Shown: positions 1 to 11,600 of the stretch, one piece after another
How positions within the stretch are numbered: the first letter of the stretch is position 1
Layout: every line of letters starts with the position of its first letter
Source of the DNA: Certhia americana
Taxonomy: Eukaryota; Chordata; Aves; Passeriformes; Certhiidae
Length of the DNA: 64,000 nucleotides
Reading direction: 5' to 3'
NCBI GenBank assembly: GCA_018697195.1
Contig: CM031858.1
Coordinates: forward strand, 78,375,133 to 78,439,132
Translations under genes and position numbers: made by a program
Notes under the pieces: model-generated
Told to the model about the DNA's origin: nothing
Database searches by the model: none
What the model saw: only the letters and a program-made list of their open reading frames with translations

Positions 1-1904
1 TCACTGTAGCATGAGATATGAAAAGCCTGGAAGAAGTGTGTGTCCTTCCCTGCTTCCCCCTTTTTATTTATTTATTTATGAAAGCAGGAAGGAAGACTGG
101 ATTGTATCAGATGCTAGAAGTCTGTGAAGTACAGAGGGACACCTTGATGTAGAAGGAGAAAGGTCATGAGAAAAGCAGTGTGGAATAAATTTAATGACCT
201 TACATGGGAAAAGTGAGCTTGGGTAGAACACAGATATCATAAAAGATCCTCAGAAACAGAAAAGTTATTGTGGGGGAGTTTTGATGTAAAAGGGAAGAAG
301 TGGAAGGTGTTATGGTTGCTGGATATGGAACAAACCTGAAAGGATATACCCCAAAATTCTAAAAAGCATCTGTGAGGGGGAAAAGATGAAAAGCAGAGTG
401 GCTCTGGTGTATTCAGTATGCTTGGTTTATAGGGCTAATGAAGTGATGTTCCATTAAGAGAGTTTTCTTTTTCATTGTTTTTTTTGTTATAGAGAATCCG
501 AAAAAAATTTGAGGGGTAAATGTCTTACTCTGCTTTTTTCTCTTTTAGTCTGAAAGCCTTTTCTTTGTGGGAAAGTAAGACAAAGACATTTCAAACTGTA
601 CTATGTTCATACATTGCAAACCTTTTTGTTGTAATTCTAAGTGTAAAATACATTGAAGTGTATTTGGAATAATAAAACCTTGTATGTCATTTAGATTTGT
701 TTGGCATCAAACTAAAATAAATTGCTTTTGTCTTCATTAAATAAAAATGAACACCCTCTCATGTTAGACAGACTATCTGACTAAAGTTTTGCTATAGTAT
801 TTCTGTGGGTATCAGCAGTCTTTGTGAGCTCCTGTTAAATAACAATTGTTTTTCAGTGTTTGAGGAACTGTGGGATGATTTCAAGACAGGGGCTCAAAGC
901 TAATTGCTATCAGAAGACAGCAAGCAAAACAAAAAAGGTTCAAAGAACTGATGAAAAATCTCTTCCTTTCTGAAGTACATCTTTCATTTTGTCTTGCCTT
1001 ACTCAATGTGTAGCTGAGAAGATAGGATTGGAACTTCTAATTTTGAAAGCCCTTGTAGAGGATCAGCAAACAATCTTGGTTTTCCTTTTTTCTGAAGGGG
1101 GGAGCAGGAGTGTCTGTGGCTTGTGAGCTGAAGTGTTTTAGGAGATGAATTAACAACGTAAAATTCCAGAAAGTTTCAAAGTGCAGAAGGAACCCAAACT
1201 TTAATACAATAATCAAAGTGCTGCATTGGGATTCAGGCTGAGTAATACATACTCCATTTATACTTTGGTTTCAATAAATATATTAGCCGTGGTATGATAA
1301 CAAGTTGCTGCTGGTTTAGTCTGTACCAAAGTAGCTCAAGAGTTTGTGTGTGATTCTGTCTGATGCATTGAGCCAGTCATATATTAGGAACTAGTAAACT
1401 GCCCTGTTCATTGCCATGGATTTAAGGGGTCAGACTTCTAACAGGAGTTCTCACAGTATATCACTGAAAAAACTCTCAAACTATTTCAGCTGGAAATCTT
1501 CAGAACTCCCCTGTCGGCTCACTAGTGCTCTGGCAGTATCTCTCCTATTCATAATTGCTTTGGAATGCTTTCATTAAAATAAGTAATTATTGACTTCCAG
1601 AATCAGATTAGAAACTGCAAAGAACAAAAAGAAAATTTAGATGACTGTCTTACAAGCAAAGTGAAAGTGTCATTCATATGTGAAAATACCTTTTCTGAAA
1701 TTTCACCTGCTTTGTAATGTTGGCATAATGTATTAATTTAGAGATCCTCTTTCTGATTGCTAACCCACTTAATTTGCCATATGATGATGTCTGGTGCAGA
1801 AATAGTGTTCAGGAGACAACACACGTCCACTGAGCAATCCTGCAATTTTTGTGTATTTTTACACCAGTTTAACCTGCTGCTAAGGTACTTGCATTTGCTA
1901 AACC

Positions 1905-2286
1905 ATGTCTGCCCTCTGAGAAAGGGGTTGTGTTGTGTGGCTGCTCAGGGTCTCCAAGGGAGGGCAAGTGCAGGAGCCCACAGGAAAGATTGAGAGAGAC
2001 TTTTTACAGGGGCATGTACTGGCAGGACAAGGGGAATGGCTTAAAACTGAGAGTATGTTTAGGTTAGATATTAGGAAGAAATTCTTCACTTTGAGGGTGG
2101 GGACACTGGAACTTCTTGCTTAGAGAAGTTGTGGATGCCCCATCTCTGGAAGTGTTAAAGGCCACATTGCATGGGGTATTTAGCAATCTGTTCCAGTGGA
2201 AAGTGTCCCTGCCCCTGACAGGGGTGTTGGAACTACATGGTCTCTGCTTTCCTTCCAAATCAGGCCATTCTGTGATCCTATGAAAG
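1905..2286 (+). mobile_element. CR1 LINE, 3'-end fragment
   Basis: The stretch reads like the 3' end of avian CR1 retrotransposons: ggttagatattaggaaga near 2064, then a gtggatgccccatctctgg block near 2130, tgtccctgcccctgacaggg near 2204, and a terminal pair of degenerate 8-mers attctgtg/atcctatg at 2267-2282. CR1 elements end in short (ATTCTATG)n repeats rather than poly-A, which fixes the orientation as plus. The copy is 5'-truncated, as most are, and carries many substitutions and small gaps, so it is old. The left edge is approximate. Small open frames over it are not a functional ORF2. Confidence 0.88.
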
Positions 2287-3848
2287 TGGGAGGTGGTAGC
2301 ATTCTTCATGGGAGTACACATGTCCTTCCCTCCTACCCCAAGTCCCTAACTTTGTGGCTTTTGGAGCTGCCAGGGTAAAGTCTAGTATCTACTGCTTATA
2401 GAGTAAGACCATATGATAGGTACTGGATGGAATAAGTAGTAAGCCTAGAAGTGATGTGGGTAATGATTCTTACAGCAGCATACCTTGAAGCAGTGGAATA
2501 TGCCAGAAGCAATTTAAAAAGACTTCTGGAAGATTAAAGACTTAGACTTCTGAAGTCTTTTAGTGTGAACTTTTAAAATAATTGGAGTAGTTTTTAGTAA
2601 CAGTGTTGCTTCAGCCCATTGAGACTTTACCTTGGGTAAAGGCAGAACTTCTGCTTGGGCCAGCTAACGCCTTAGTCCATGTGGGCTAAGCTGGTTGTAG
2701 CTACCCCTGGGTTGGACTGTGGTAGGTGACACTTGGTAGGTAATTAATGTGATACACTGTGAAGAATATACCTTGCTCGTGATCTTGCCTTGGGATGAGG
2801 AAGTCCTGAGTTTGTTCTGTCAGGTATCATTATAATTTGGTGGCAGTTTGTGCATATATTTAACTTGTCCTGCAAAGAGGTAGTACATAAAGCACCAGAA
2901 GACTGGAACCAAAAAGGTGCGCCTTCGTCAGTAGAGGCTGTGGTTCTTCACATTTTTGCTGAAGAAAAAGATAGAGAGAAGGATTTTTTAGAATAGTAAC
3001 ATGTCCTAAGCATTACTCCATGAGATGATTTAGAAATTGTTTTCACCATTATGATTTCTGCTGTTCACCAGGTTTCTTTTACTGCCATAATACACCTCCC
3101 ATTTCTCTATTATACCTTATTGAATTACAAGGCAATGGACCCAGCTCACTGTGTTGAATAAACCTTTATAACTCACAGTAATGACTAATATTCTGAAAGT
3201 CTTTCTGTCACTTCTAAAAAATTGTGCTTAAGTCATCTGAAAGACTGACCCGTTTTAAATGACTGTATGCAGAAGTGGACTGCTGTCACTTGTTTAGTAT
3301 TTGCTGTTTAGAAGAGAAGCAAGAAAAGTCACAATGTGTAGCCCATGGTGATGCAGTTTTGCCAGTGCTTTATCATGGAAATACTGTTCTGTCAGGTACT
3401 TACTCTTGCAGAAGCTGTAGTGATTATTTACTTATGAAGCTAGATGGTATCATGTTTCATGGGGATTTTTTTATTTACATCATAGCCATGGCATCTGTTG
3501 TGATGGCGTGCCTCAAATTACTCTTTTCCAAAGACTTCAGCCAGACTTTAATAAGAGGAAGATCTGTAGCAGTCTGTTTTATTGGTCATACTTGCTCTGC
3601 AGTCATGTAATTAAAAAAGAAGCCTCTTAAATTTTTTCCCTGTGCAATCTGTGCTGAAATATGTATCAAACAGAGGAAGATTGTTTTCAGAACCTTCCTT
3701 GTTACTTATTAGTTATTTAAGAATCCAAGAGTGGATGATCCCAGGAAATTAAGCTGTTGTCTCAGTTCTGTAATTGCCCTGTGATACGATCTCATGTTGA
3801 AATGGTATCTCTCCTCCAGATGAAATCTTCTGAGCTGTTGCACAGCAT

Positions 3849-3875
3849 GGGAGGGTGGGGGGGTGGGGTTGGGGG
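3849..3875 (+). other. G-quadruplex-prone G tract
   Basis: Five G-runs of 3, 3, 7, 4 and 5 bases are separated by single A, T, T and a TT. This satisfies the classical four-run rule with very short loops, on the MYO10 coding strand. The nascent transcript could therefore fold as well as the DNA. Function is unknown. Confidence 0.6.
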
Positions 3876-4641
3876 TGTTATAAAACATACAGATTGAAAA
3901 TTCACTATTCTGTAAAAGGTGCTAGAGTTACAGTGAGGAGGCATATTCCCCTTACTGCTAATAAAATTGTCATGATTTCAAGGACACCACTGCAGCTCCC
4001 TTAGCAAAAGCTCAAAGCTGCAATTTGTGTCGGGCCTGATGGAGGGTGAACAGGTGGATAATGGAGACTGTAACAGCAGGGTAACAGTGAGAAAGGAGAG
4101 CTGATACACAGCGATAATTGCATGTTAATTAAGGAGAAAAAGAGGGAGTCAGGTAGATGTAGGCTGTAAATGCTGCAAAAAAGAGTGATAGAGGGGAAAG
4201 GAAAGTAAGGGGGAACTGATGGTCCCTTTGTCTTACTGAGTTCCCTATGGTGACTTTGAGAAGGAGGCTACAGGGAGCACATGGGGCTGTCTTCCAGTGA
4301 TTTGCAAGATGCTGCTCACCTTGTCCATCCGTCTCTGGTTAGGGTGCTGTGGAGATGAAGAGAGCCCCAGTCCTGCTGTCAGCTTCACAGCTGGTTCCTG
4401 TCAGTGACGAGAGGGTTGACTGCTGCTGAGGCATCTGTCTGTACATGGGGGCTGTGTTGCAGGGCTGGAGGCTGCCCAGCCTGGCTCTTCACCAGTCCAG
4501 AGCAGGGCTGCTGAAGCCAGGTGTCAGCTTCCTGCCTGTAACCGCAGAAAGGGCGTTTATCAAAATAAAATTGGTATCGCAGTAGTAACACTGCACCTGC
4601 CATACAGTATATCCATTAATTTCACATGCCCCAGAAACTCT

Positions 4642-4668
4642 GGAGATAACATGCTTAATGTTATCTCC
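4642..4668. repeat. Perfect inverted repeat, 10-bp arms
   Basis: ggagataaca at 4642-4651 is the exact reverse complement of tgttatctcc at 4659-4668, with a 7-nt loop. Flanking bases do not extend the pairing. It could be a hairpin or a chance palindrome; the arms contain GATAA. Confidence 0.6.
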
Positions 4669-5463
4669 TACCTGACTTAATGTGACTTTATTAGAAAAAT
4701 ACATTGAAGTGGATAGAGGGTGAGGGAGAAACTGAAGCATTGTGAACAGACTTGCAAATGATCAGGTTACCACAGCCTAATTAGTTAAGGCAATGGGAAT
4801 GAGCATAAGCTGCTACCTGGGTGGTTTTAACTGATGTGCTCTCTAATTGCAGTGGGATAGAAATTAATGACTTGCCAGCTGCTGTTCTGCATCCAGCAAT
4901 ATTAAAAACATTGTGGAAATCCAGTGCTTTTGGAGCATCTGCTGCTTCACATGCTTTTCTTAGAGCCTGCTATTCTGAATATAATGGTCCTACCATTATG
5001 TCTATCATAATGACTGATACTTGTGTTTTAACAGTGAGAATCAGAGAAGGATGTGGATACTCTACGTGGAAATACAGACTTTTCCACCATTACTTGGGAT
5101 TTAGTCAGTTTAGTCGGTTTTAGTAAGTTCAGCAAGTCCCTAAGGACACATGAGAAGCAGCTGTAGGCCAGCACTGATAAGCATTACCATGCAGCTGTAA
5201 GCAGCATTAAGGCAGGGATTTTTACAGTCAATAAGCTCAGTGTTATAGGTGGGGTAAGCCTGAGAACATGACTGAGGTGGGAATTTTTGCCCTGTTGTTG
5301 CTTTTCTTGAAAGGAAGAAATCAGGGAAAATTGCTGGCCGGCTTTATCCAAAGGATTGCTACGGTTTTGCAAATACGCATTTTTTGTTTCTCACTTGAGA
5401 AGAGTGTTAATCTGTTCCAAACCACATGTGATAACAGCTCTGGGGGATGCTGTGTGCTTGCAG

Positions 5464-5651
5464 ACCTACATTGGTTCGATAGTTGCCTCCGTGAACCCCT
5501 ACAAGAGCATCCCGGGGCTGTACGACTGCGCCGCCATGGAGCGATACAGCAAGCACCACATGGGAGAGATTGCACCTCACATCTTCGCCGTGGCCAACGA
5601 GTGCTACCGCTGCCTCTGGAAGCGCCACGACAACCAGTGTATCCTCATCAG
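5464..5651 (+). CDS. MYO10: MYO10 exon 1 of window: motor N-terminal region
   Basis: Acceptor ...gtgcttgcag|acctac, donor atcag|gtgagt; phase 0 in, 2 out. Encodes [13 protein letters not shown], then [17 protein letters not shown] and [16 protein letters not shown]. This is the segment just before the P-loop that helps form the nucleotide pocket (human about 94-156). The last two bases (AG) join T of the next exon to give Ser before GESGAGKT. The exon is clearly more GC- and CpG-rich than any other short exon of the gene, with many C/G third positions. Overlapping frames in both directions are shadows. Confidence 0.96.
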
Positions 5652-8600
5652 GTGAGTGGTGGCAGCTGCTGCTGCTGCTGCTTTGGGTATCCCTGATGGT
5701 GAGCCTTTCAAGGTGATTTGGGAGCATGGCTCTGGGCCACGTGGGGAGGGCTCCAAAAGAAAGCAGGCTTTTAAAACAGCACTGTTTCAAGAGAGTTCTG
5801 AACTTGTTTTGTGTCATTCTGCACACCTCTAACAAAACATTAATTTTTTTTTTTTACGCATCTTACAATTACATTTAGTGAAAAAAATCTATTGTAGTTT
5901 TGTGCATTTCTTGGTCTTCACACATCAAATGTTACCCTAAGTGTTTTCCCACCAGTTAAACATCTCTGTGCAGCTCAGTAGTTTGTCACCACTAGACCTT
6001 GATTCCTGTATGGAGAGGAAAAGAAAAAATTAACCTAACAGTTCTTGAGATATGCATTAAATAAGAATAGCAGAAGAGAAACCCCTCCACATTTTCAGCC
6101 ACTTAATTCTGCCTGATTAATCTTCCTTGCTTAATCTTGTTGTTCTTTAATTTAATGGTGATTTAATAGCTTCCTGTTTGAACCACTGTGTCACTGGCAG
6201 TCAGGATCTGACTGTGGCCGAGTGTGCGTTAGGGAGCAGTTGGCATTTCAATGGCTTTTCACTGCTTTCAGCTCCTCCTTCCTTCTGGCTCTCGAAGAGC
6301 TGAAAGCGCAGCCAGCTCTTTTCCCATTCCCCAGCCTGCCAGCTCAGCTGTGTTGGCTCACACACAGGAGGGAAGACCAAAGTCTGGCCTGCCAGATAGG
6401 GAGGAGCAGGTCACTGAGCATGGCACCAGCCACCAGGGTCCGGGCAAGGGGTGATGCTCAGGGGGGTAAGAGACCTTGTATTTCACCTCCCTCTCCTCTC
6501 TTGCCTTCACATTTTTGTGATTAGGCCTACTTCCTGTCACCTTCCTGTACGATGAAGTTACACATGTGGAGCTCTTCAGGCACAAGTTGATATGATTTTG
6601 GCTGTCTCACAACCTCCCCAGGAGTCCCTGTGGTGGCTGTAGGACTGAGTACAGCATGGGGCAGATAGTGGGACAGAGACGGGGTGAGGCAGAGTGAGAG
6701 CAGCACCTTTTGCAATAGGCAATTTCTACTGACATTTCAAATTATGGGCCAGGTTGCAAGGCTTCATGAAAAAAAGAGGGGGATTTGGTGTATGTAGTTC
6801 AACACCCAAGCTATTATAAATCTGGACTGGCTGCAGCACAGCCAGGCCTGCCTGCAACTTTCTGCAATTTCTAGTGGCCACTGGTATTTTTGCCATTCTG
6901 TATTAGCCTCACTATTTTACCTTTCATTCCAGTTCCTCGCAAGCTGCCAAGAGGAAAGCAGGTTATGCCCTAAAAAGGACATAAGCAGAAGTCTGTGATG
7001 TTCCAGGGGAGTCTTCAGCACTCTCTGCTCTGTAAACCATGTGCTTTGGTACAGATAAGCCATAATATGGAGAAGTTTTGTATTAGGAATCCCTTTTAAA
7101 ATTGTTTACTGTGGTCATGGATTGAAACAGTGATTTGTGTTAGTTTTGTGTTTCACATAAGTGGCACAATACAACTGTATAAGCATATCTTGTTACTGCA
7201 GAAATTGAGGAAATGTGCAGTTCAAAGAAAAAGAATTGAATGCCAGATCTGCTTTCCTAAAAAAGCATTATCTGCTCTATCTGTGGAGGACTCAGAATAG
7301 GATTTTTTAAAATTACTGAAGGTTTCCATGGCCTTCCTACAGCTTAGGGAAGTCCCTGTTGTCACATACCTAGTTTAGGACATAGGAAGTGTAGGTATAA
7401 CAGTGTTTGGCAAATTCAGAATCCTGGTCATTCCTGCATCTTTTACTGGTTTAGAATTAGACATTGCAACAAGTCACTGTACTGTCACTGTAACTTTCTT
7501 GGTTACTACTGGCATTTGAAAAAGGAAGTAGCCAAGTGGAGCTCTGTAGTGTTTGAATTCAGACAAATATTCTGATCTTGCATTTAGTGCAAGAGATGAT
7601 AAAGAGGAAAATTCTGTTGCACGTTGAAAACACAGTAGTTAAAATGAGGCAATTATTCGGGTAGGTCTCACATTCTGATAGGCAGTTTGAGCTGCTCCCG
7701 ACTTTGGGATCTCAGCACTCGGTAGCAAATTGTAACAGCCCCACAAAGGAAGGAGCTTGGAATGCTTTCTGATGATCCTCTGGACTTGAAGTGCCCCCTG
7801 CTGGCCCCCCAGAATTAGCTCAGCTTCGGTTCGGAGCTGCTTTCTTCAGGCTTTGGGTTCAAAACCCTGTGAAAAAGCTTCTAGTGTTCTGAAATATTAA
7901 TATTGGGATATTTTTTCTGGATGGGGTAGGGTGAGAGTGTGAATTGCAGAACAAAAATTAGAAAAACTTTGAATATAATTTAAATGTGAGACTATTATTT
8001 CCAGTATAATCATCTAGGTCAGAGGTGACAAGGAAGGAAATACAGAAGAGAGAATAAATCATGCAAAGATGCTTATTTATTGGTGTGTCTAACAGGAATT
8101 AATTAACAATAATGCTGCATAAAAAGGACTTAGAACCCTAAAATGTCAAAAAAAGGGCACACTGAAGAAGCTGTACATAACTGGTGTATTAGAATATATA
8201 CATAGTTGTGAAATTGTGTTTTGACTCCCCCAGACTAAAAAACTATGGGTTTTCTGTAGACAAAAATATCTGCATCAATGAATTCTCAGTTTCATATTTG
8301 TCTGAACCATTACTGCAGGGTCCAGTTTCATTTAAAACAAGGAGGGAAAAAAAGCCCACTTAGTTAAAAACATCTAATTTTTCTGCTAAGTGCTTCAGGA
8401 ACATGAAGGAAGTCCATCTAATTTGAGCAATAGCCAAACAGCTTGTCCTGGTGTAAGAAATGGGCTGAGCTCTCCCAAGATTAACTTGAAGTTCACAAGT
8501 TGAGACCAAGTTCAAACCTCCATGCCTTTATTACAAGAATAGGAAAATATCTTTAGGTTTGGTTTGGGTTGGGGTTTTTTTTTACTGCTCTGTTTAAGGT

Positions 8601-11600
8601 GATCTGATCTGTGCAGAACAAAATACACGCTCTTCTCTCAGATAAAATTGCAATTGATCCACATCAGAGCACTCCCAAAGAAGTGTAAAGGGAGCCGCAG
8701 CCATTGCTCTGTATGACATTCGAGTCAGTGACATGAGTGGGAGATCACTGATACCAATTTGTTCTCTCTATTATTATCTGATGGCCTGAAACTTTTATAG
8801 TTGTTTTTCAGCTTGAAAATCAATACAAACCAAATCCTTTATATGGGACACAGACCTGTGATGGGTGTGATGTCCTTGTGAGACTGGTGCACCAAAGTTC
8901 AGATGTGCATTTGATGAAGTATATTTGCTGAAGGGGCCTGTTTTGTCTGTGTGTATCTGTCTTGGTGTTTTAAAGGCAGCAGACTGTAAGCCCCAAAAGC
9001 TTCACTTGATGAGACTCTTAAAAGGACTTACCGTTGTTCAGATACTCAGATGCACGGGAGCAATACTGACAAGATATTATCAAGGGGTCAAAACAACAAA
9101 AAACTTCACTGGCAACTTTAGATAATCAGAGAACTTTTGCAAAGGTTCCATAAGCAACATTCCATCAGCATAAAACGCTTCTCAAAGCATTTACTTAGCT
9201 CTTTAACTTTGAAAACTCTAAGCCCATCCAATTTTAAGTTACATAAAACTTCAAGAAGAGGGAATTAGAGGAAGAAAGAGAATGAGAGAAAGGCAGAGAA
9301 GATACAGAAAAGAAAAAGTATAGCTAATACTCCTGGGTGCAGCAGTGTTCAGCTGATAGAAATTCCAAGAGTAGGTAGGGTCAAGACGTGCTGGCCTCCT
9401 GTCTCAGGTCAAGTATCCTTTTGTCTTCCTGGGCCCTTTCCCCATTTGGGGCTTCTGGTCATTTGGCCCTCAGGAGCTGGATTAGAGGTTCCAGAGGTGC
9501 TCATGGAGCAGTTCCTTTGGTGTGCCAGCAATTAGCAGCCACTACAGACTGTTCTGTGTCTTATCCAGATAGAAGAGAGAAATTATTTAGTGTTATGTCC
9601 TTCAGAATGAGGAGTCTCTCTCAGTGACCCCTTTTTACGCTGTGGCAGTCATGAGTCCAGGCTGCTGTGCCCTTAGCCGTGCATAGAACAAGTCAGGAAG
9701 AAAGTCTAAAGATCTTCTAAGTGGGGGCCTTCTGTCCTGCTGTCAGACTTAATATGTTCACAGTCCTGAATGAAGTGATATGGAACAAGCTGGGCACTTA
9801 AACTCATGGGCTGGAAAGGTTGCTGGAAAGGTTGCAGTAAAAAAGTCACCCTTTTACTGACCTTGTGGGTGAAAGCTTTCTAAAGCCTCTGAAAGATTGA
9901 TCCCATGCAACTGTAAAGGTGAATAGAATGGAGTAGTTACAGCTAAATGAGTAGAGAACATTGCATAAATTCATTCTTTGGGCTTTGTGAAACTGAAGGT
10001 GGTCCAGAGGAAAATTTAAAAAATAATAAAAAGTATAACATGGGAAATGACTAATGGAGACAGACACCTTGAATTTGGGGCACTAACATGTCATGCACAG
10101 CAGAAAGAGCACCCGGATGAATTGTTGGTTTCTCCTTCCACCATGAGAACTGAGAGGTATCAAATGAAGCTAATAGGAGGTGGATCTAAAAAAATAATAC
10201 CATTTGCTTTTTATGGGAGTATGGCTAGAAACTCATAGAAGATAAATATATTGAGGGTTACAAGAAATGTAAAAAACAGGTTTAATCAGGAAGCCTCTGA
10301 ACAGCAAATAACTGGAAGTTGGAAGAACACAGAAGGGAAATAATTGTATGTCTTCCATGGGCGTGTCCAATTGGCAACTGTCAGAATGGGCCAGAACCGA
10401 ACCGGTTCTGAGTGTCTCCTGTTCTATGAAAAAAACAAGAGCATGTAATTGGTGCATAATGCCAGCTGTATCAGAGAGAGGTGCAAGAGATATTTTTCCA
10501 TCAGCTTTAACTATCTCACTTGTGGAACGGCTCTCAATTACAGTGGGGTAACTTTCAGCTCCCATAGAACTACAGATGCTCCAGATCAAGGGACAGTAGG
10601 TGGGGGCAGAGGAAGTATGGTATCGATGAAACAGGTGATGTCCTCAGTGTCACCCTGTGCCTGCTGTTGAGCTCTATGCATGGCTCAGATGGAGAGGATT
10701 AAGCAGGAAGAGGTGTGTGTCACTTGATGATTTACTGCCCTAGACAAGAATAATGCAAGGGTTTGTGAAGCTCTCTCAAATCTAGCAGAAACCTTTTTTT
10801 ATGGTGAGTATTGAATGCAGGAATATTAAGTATTTGCTTCTTGGGCAGAAGAGAGGAGTGAGTGAAGGCCTGCAAAGAAAAAAGGAAAGGAATTCTGAAA
10901 AGGCCAGATGTCAAGGGTAAAATTACATTAAAAACACTACAGAATTTGTTTGATGTGGTATAAATATAATGGATGAATCACACTTGTTGGAACATATTGG
11001 TGATTATGATGATGTCTCATTATGTTTCCTGAATGTCTCTTCCCTAGTTTTATTGTTTAAATTCATTTGCAGGAAAATGCCATACTAGTTTTTTTGGGCG
11101 GTACCTTTCTTCTTTGCTTTTTACTAGAAAGCATCATTATACTTTGTTGTAATCTAAAATTGGTGGGGTCATTACTCAGCAATGGCACAAGCTGTGCTCC
11201 ATCAAAATCAGTGACAAAAATCCCATTTGCTACAATGGAAAAGTGTCTGAATCTGGAATTATGAGGAATATTTCTTTGCATGTTTAAGAGATTTTAAGAT
11301 TTCTGACAAACATTGTTTTTAACCTTTGTTCATGGAAAAAGGGCCTTTAGGCTCTGGAATGAAGTAGAGTTTTCAAGAGTGTGTATTAGACAGTAGAATA
11401 GTGAGTAGTTTTATCACAGGGTGAGAATTTTAGATATATGGGGTTTTTAGGATGGTAAGCAGCTGATGACGAGATGGAGAGGTCCACGTGACTTCTGGGC
11501 TTCCTCCTTCTTCCTTATCTGCTCCATGTTCTGCAGTGAGGTGGCTCATTATGGTTGGTTTAGAATAGAGTCTAACTTTCTAACAAAGATAATAGTTATT

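Larger units (their letters stand above)
1..5463 (+). other. MYO10: MYO10 intron upstream of the first visible exon
   Basis: Partial intron; its donor is outside the window. I looked for the preceding MYO10 exon (human ...VDDMASLTELHGG...RNQIY) and did not find it. It contains a CR1 tail (about 1905-2286), a G-quadruplex-prone run (3849-3875) and a perfect hairpin (4642-4668). Open frames here, up to 111 codons, resemble no family I know. The intron ends with the acceptor tgcttgcag at 5463. Confidence 0.85.

Noticed and set aside
3275..3610. 111-codon sense open frame in the first intron
   Set aside because: Not the missing upstream MYO10 exon (no VDDMASLTELHGG-like sequence) and no other family recognised.
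7812..7866. tRNA-like A box (tagctcag) and B box (ggttcaaaacc)
   Set aside because: A D-arm-like stem can be drawn, but the acceptor stem does not pair, the T-stem has mismatches and no anticodon arm fits. Probably coincidence, or at most a decayed tRNA-derived sequence.
11150..11240. Possible second copy of the ancient amniote repeat
   Set aside because: Resemblance (caatgg and ctccatcaaaatcagtg blocks) is too weak to separate from chance.
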